Assembly: GCA_037043015.1 (NCBI GenBank)
Contig: CM073330.1
Span: 9,814,512-9,878,511, forward strand
Reading direction: 5' to 3'
DNA length: 64,000 nt
From: Bryum argenteum
Lineage: Eukaryota > Streptophyta > Bryopsida > Bryales > Bryaceae
Shown here: in pieces, positions 60,691 to 64,000 of the stretch
Numbering within the stretch: the stretch's first letter is position 1
Layout: every line of letters starts with the position of its first letter
Notes under the pieces: model-generated
What the model was told of the DNA's origin: nothing
The model's input: the letters and a program-made list of their open reading frames with translations, nothing else
The model's database searches: none
Program-made: the position numbers and the translations under genes

Positions 60691-61387
60691 TACTTATACT
60701 TTTAATTTGAATTTTTTTATTTACATATTTTTGTTTTTTAAATTACATATTTTTATTTAGTTTTAATAATTTTATTATATATATAGATGGTGGGGGGATA
60801 TGCAATACAAGAAATCCATACCTAGAGTATCAATAGCGACCTGCACGACACCGTGCTACGACGGTATGCCAACGCTCATAGCAACCTCCCTTGGGGTGAC
60901 ACATAAACTTACCGCCACACTTGTAGCAATAAGTGTGCGGTCTCTTGACTTTGCGCACAACGCATTGGTGTCGTTCCGTTTCTCCATTTACTTAGGATAG
61001 GTGGGCCGTACCATTTGCGCATTTAGTGCTTCTTGTTGGCCAACCCCCATTTTGTATCAAGGGTTTATCCCTAATCCCATTCTAAACACCCTGCCCCTCG
61101 CTAATCTTGGGCACTAACCCATGTTGCCCGCCAAAATCTGACATCACCCGTGGTTGGCCGAAGGCATTGCCCGACCTGCCCCACTGAAGCTTGATTTCGA
61201 AAAAATGCCAAATTAGGCGGAAAAATAGGGATTTTTTTTCAAATTTTCTACCACACCTTCTTTATAGAATAACCTACCTACTGTAAAAAATGCGCCCAAA
61301 AATATTAATTTTTGCTCCAAAAACAACCCTGACCAAAAGCTCCAAAACCCGAATTGAGTTTTAAGGATATTTAGGGGTTAAAATAAC

Positions 61388-61470
61388 AAGGGGTCAAAAT
61401 AGCACATCGCATTTGTCAAAATAGCACATGGAATAATTCCATTTTCACAAAATTGAGGTTATATATAACA
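61388..61470 (+). repeat. Dispersed repeat copy (partner at 62131)
   Basis: CAAAATAGCACA...ATGGAATAATTCCATTT...AATTGAGGTTATA recurs as CAAAACGGCACA...ATAGAATAATGCCATTT...AATTGAGGTTATA at 62131-62216, in direct orientation. Confidence 0.55.
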
Positions 61471-61501
61471 GTTATGTTTCTTATTAAAACTTATATAAAA
61501 G

Positions 61502-61882
61502 TAGGAGGTCACTGAGGCACCACAAGCCTTGGCTTGGTGGTTAGGGCTTAGGCCCCCAATGAGGAGGTTGTGGGTTCTATTCCCCATGCCGACGTGGTGC
61601 TCACCACTATAGTCCACCCAACTATTGTGGGAGGTCCTTGGACCTTGTTGTATGGGTACCTCAAAGCCCTTTGGGGGAATACTATGTCAAGTATCTTCAA
61701 GGCACTAGTAATTAGGCTAGAAACTAGCGTAGTTATAGTGTCCACCCTCGAGAGGGGGAAGTAGTATTGTTCTAATTTCCCCTTGTCCGGTGGCCATCAG
61801 GATATTAGCATTACAAACAGACACTTCATTCACGTCGGCTCCTTAGAAAGGGACCGAAGTTTCTATCTATCTAGGAGGTCAC
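61502..61882 (+). mobile_element. Full-length SINE with 11-bp target duplication
   Basis: The body 61513-61871 (359 bp) is flanked by TAGGAGGTCAC at 61502-61512 and again at 61872-61882. This exact 11-bp duplication proves retroposition. The head contains tRNA-like pol III promoter boxes: TGGCTTGGTGGTTAGGG (box A region) and GGTTCTATTCC (box B). The 3' end is a short TCTATCTATC tail rather than poly-A. Other copies are at 63.65-63.86 kb (minus strand) and a 3' fragment at 35.3 kb. The perfect target duplication points to fairly recent insertion. Confidence 0.88.
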
Positions 61883-62373
61883 ATATTGTTATTTTATTTG
61901 CTATTCCTTGCATATATATAAAAGTGATAAAATAGTAATATGAGCATGAATATGAGGCCTTAGATAAATAATAGTCTTGTTTAAAGAATATGAGTGATGA
62001 TAATAGGAATGGGTTGTTAAAGTATGCATTATTGGCATGTTTTTGACCTCAAAGGCAATATTTTGTTGTTTTTTAACTGTCGTTGACAAATATTTGCACT
62101 TCAAAAATATGCCTCTAAATGACATGTTTTGACACGTGGGCCAAAACGGCACATTAGGGTTTTGGCAAAATGGAACATAGAATAATGCCATTTGAACGGA
62201 ATTGAGGTTATAAAGGTTCAATGAAATCATCTTTTAGAACCTTATTTATATGTCAAATTTAACCAAAACTTGAAGAAAAGTAAAGTCTCAATTTTTGATA
62301 AATTTTTGTAGTTTCTGCGATTTGAGACTGATTTTATTTTTGAGCATATACTGCAGTCTCAGGGAGTTTTGGA
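61883..62373. other. AT-rich DNA, includes a dispersed repeat at 62131-62216
   Basis: Apart from the repeat copy paired with 61388-61470, no feature is recognised. Confidence 0.4.
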
Positions 62374-62440
62374 TAGCCTCAGTTTTCAAGCTTCAAGAGT
62401 AAATATTTTATTTACTCTTGAAGCTTGAAAACTGAGGCTA
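62374..62440. repeat. Perfect inverted repeat, 32-bp arms, 3-nt loop
   Basis: The left arm 62374-62405 begins TAGCCTCAGTTTTCAAGC. The right arm 62409-62440 is its exact reverse complement, with TTT between. The arms have no mismatch, so the structure is young or maintained. If transcribed it would form a long double-stranded RNA hairpin. Confidence 0.95.
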
Positions 62441-63046
62441 ATGTGTAATGTCTTTTGATTTTTGAAGCATGAATGGTCTTGTTCCAAAGGTATAGGAATA
62501 ATCTACAATGTGTAGAAGTTGCAACTTCATAGACTATAGAGTCAAAAACGACCACAATCTTGATCTTATTGAGTTTGAAGGTTGAGTATTGGATTGAAGA
62601 AGGGGTCACATTCTATAAAAATTATGCATAGTTATTTCTCAATATATATAGACTAGAAGATGCTAAAAAATGTGACATTAAAATGTATGTAAGGTCTTTA
62701 GCGCCACACTCCTATATTGGTTACAAAAAATTAATAATAAGGCTAGTAGGTTGTGAAATGCACACATCACTAAGTAAAAGATTGAAGGTTTTTAGTACAA
62801 AGGTGAAAAATCAAGTAGGAAACATAGAATGAACCAGAAGTTTTTGTAAATAAGGAGTTGTTAAATGCTAAGAAATACTTCCATAATTGCTCTAACTGTA
62901 ACAAATGTGAATTGTCACAAGCACAAATGGAAGTTGAATATAATTTGCAGAAGCAAGATTCTTCCATCTTAGAATTCAAAATTAAGGGTAAACCCAACTT
63001 CTTCACTCATATATTGGGTTTTAAAAGCTTATTTCCATTTTCATCT
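62441..63046. other. AT-rich intergenic DNA, no gene seen
   Basis: No feature recognised. Confidence 0.45.
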
Positions 63047-63096
63047 AGGAAATGTGTTTTTTGGCTTAAAATAGGTTGTGACATTTAGAGGTTGAA
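63047..63096 (+). mobile_element. Degenerate right end of a TTAA-family element
   Basis: GTGTTTTTTGGCTTAAAATAGG...TTTAGAGGTTGAA parallels the right ends of copies A (GTGCTTTTTTGCTAAAAATAGG...AGGGGTTAA) and B. No left end was identified. Confidence 0.35.
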
Positions 63097-63649
63097 TAGT
63101 CTTATTGCCTTCCCACATGAGACCAATACTATAAAAAAAAGTGGAATATTGTTTTATCAACAACAAACAAATTTTAGACTTTAGTGTAAAATATGAAGAG
63201 TGGAGAGAAAAATTAAGATTTAAAGATAGTCATAAGTTTTATATACAGATGATTGCCTATACCAAGAAATAATTTCACTATTTGGATATTCAATACCTAA
63301 GTAACCCACATGTCATTTTAGTTGTTGATATTGGCTTTTTTGTGCGAGTTTCACCAAACTTCCATGTAAAAATCAAACGTTCTTTGGGGTTTTATGTGAC
63401 ACAAAAAAATCATGTAAGGATATTTTTAACGCATGTAGAAGAAAAAAATTAAAAAAATCTTAAGGCATATTTACACTTTGAAATGATCTTGAAACAATGC
63501 TATCATTCACTTGTTTCAGCATGGGAATAATTTTTTCATTTCTTACAATTTATAATTTCACAAACTGTTGAAGATTTCAAATCTAATATCTGGTATATCT
63601 TACATGTACAAATTGGTTCCTAAATAAGTAGACACTCCAATATGTTTAA
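63097..63649. other. AT-rich intergenic DNA, no gene seen
   Basis: No feature recognised. Confidence 0.45.
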
Positions 63650-63861
63650 ATTCCTATCTAACCATTAGTGCCTTAGAGATACCTGACATGGTATCCCCTC
63701 AAAGGGCTTTGAGGTACTTAAACAACGGGGCCCAAGAATCCACCACCATGGTTAGGTGGACTATGGTGGTGAGTACCACTCCGGCATGGGGAGTGGAACC
63801 TACGACCACCTCATTGGGGGACCATGAGTCCTAACCACCAAGCCAAAGCTTGTGGTGCCTT
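63650..63861 (-). mobile_element. SINE copy, minus strand, 3'-truncated
   Basis: On the minus strand it begins AAGGCACCACAAGC, continues TTTGGCTTGGTGGTTAGG (box A region) and GGTTCCACTCCC (box B), and follows the 61.5-kb SINE for about 212 bp. It stops short of the TCTATC tail. It is more diverged than the 61.5-kb copy. Confidence 0.75.
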
Positions 63862-64000
63862 AATTGGTTTCTACATCCTATACTTACATTCTTCATGATA
63901 CATCATACAACAAAACTTTACACCTTGTATGAGAAAAAGGTAAGATATGCTTCCTTTGTCCCTCAATGAGTTATGGGTAGGTTCTCTCAAATCTATTGTG

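Larger units (their letters stand above)
59041..61381 (+). mobile_element. 2.3-kb TTAA-flanked piggyBac-like element (copy D)
   Basis: TTAA occurs at 59041-59044 and 61378-61381. The inverted ends CCCCTAAATTTCCTT and AAGGATATTTAGGGG pair at 14 of 15 positions. The interior is unrelated to copies A and B apart from the terminal CCCCTAAA, so it is a second family with the same end type. It holds a 49-nt poly-A run, a GC-rich tandem repeat and GC-richer segments (59.9-60.2 kb). No transposase frame is seen; the longest frame (111 codons, minus strand) has no domain. The poly-A run may mark a retroposed insert inside it. Confidence 0.65.

Overview
The window looks like nuclear DNA of a land plant, most likely a bryophyte (moss-like). 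The reasons are: plant-type U1 and U5 snRNA genes with an upstream element plus TATA promoter; a complete plant plasma-membrane H+-ATPase; a long plant-specific gene of the Arabidopsis At4g24610/At5g65440 type; compact introns (mostly 80-400 nt) inside genes; and long AT-rich, transposon-filled stretches between them. A fragment resembling the cilium-associated protein CYB5D1 would suit a plant with swimming sperm. The species cannot be named from the sequence alone.

Region by region. 1-2 kb: three spliceosomal RNA genes on the plus strand in the order U5, U1, U5. 2.5-3.5 kb: remains of a cytochrome-b5-like (CYB5D1-type) gene. 4.08-11.45 kb, minus strand: a 23-exon gene whose exons join in frame to about 1,358 codons; its 5' leader and a GC-rich promoter area lie at 11.45-12.3 kb. 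12.3-36.3 kb: AT-rich intergenic DNA with two TTAA-flanked DNA elements (15.6-16.6 and 18.6-19.2 kb), a decayed coiled-coil coding stretch, and a nest of old LTR-retroelement copies (17.8 kb reversed, 20.8-31 kb) with a tRNA-Asp-type primer site and heat-shock-like elements in one LTR. 36.5-45.5 kb, plus strand: H+-ATPase gene, 20 coding exons, 960 codons, C-terminus ...SYTV. 45.5-64 kb: repeats, comprising two paralogous transcript-like units (46.4 and 50.3 kb), a layered minisatellite (50.9-52.5 kb), a ~165-bp tandem array (53.2-54.3 kb), a 2.3-kb TTAA-flanked element (59.0-61.4 kb), a full SINE with an 11-bp target duplication (61.5-61.9 kb), a perfect 32-bp-arm hairpin (62.4 kb) and a second SINE copy (63.7 kb).

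The genes do not form a pathway. The snRNAs serve splicing (U1 recognises 5' splice sites, U5 aligns exons), the H+-ATPase energises the plasma membrane, and the large minus-strand protein has no known role. The most unusual feature is a family of TTAA-flanked elements with CCCYTA-type inverted ends, at least three with both ends and three fragments. These are the hallmarks of the piggyBac superfamily, which I believe is little documented in land plants. No transposase is visible here, so they would be non-autonomous.
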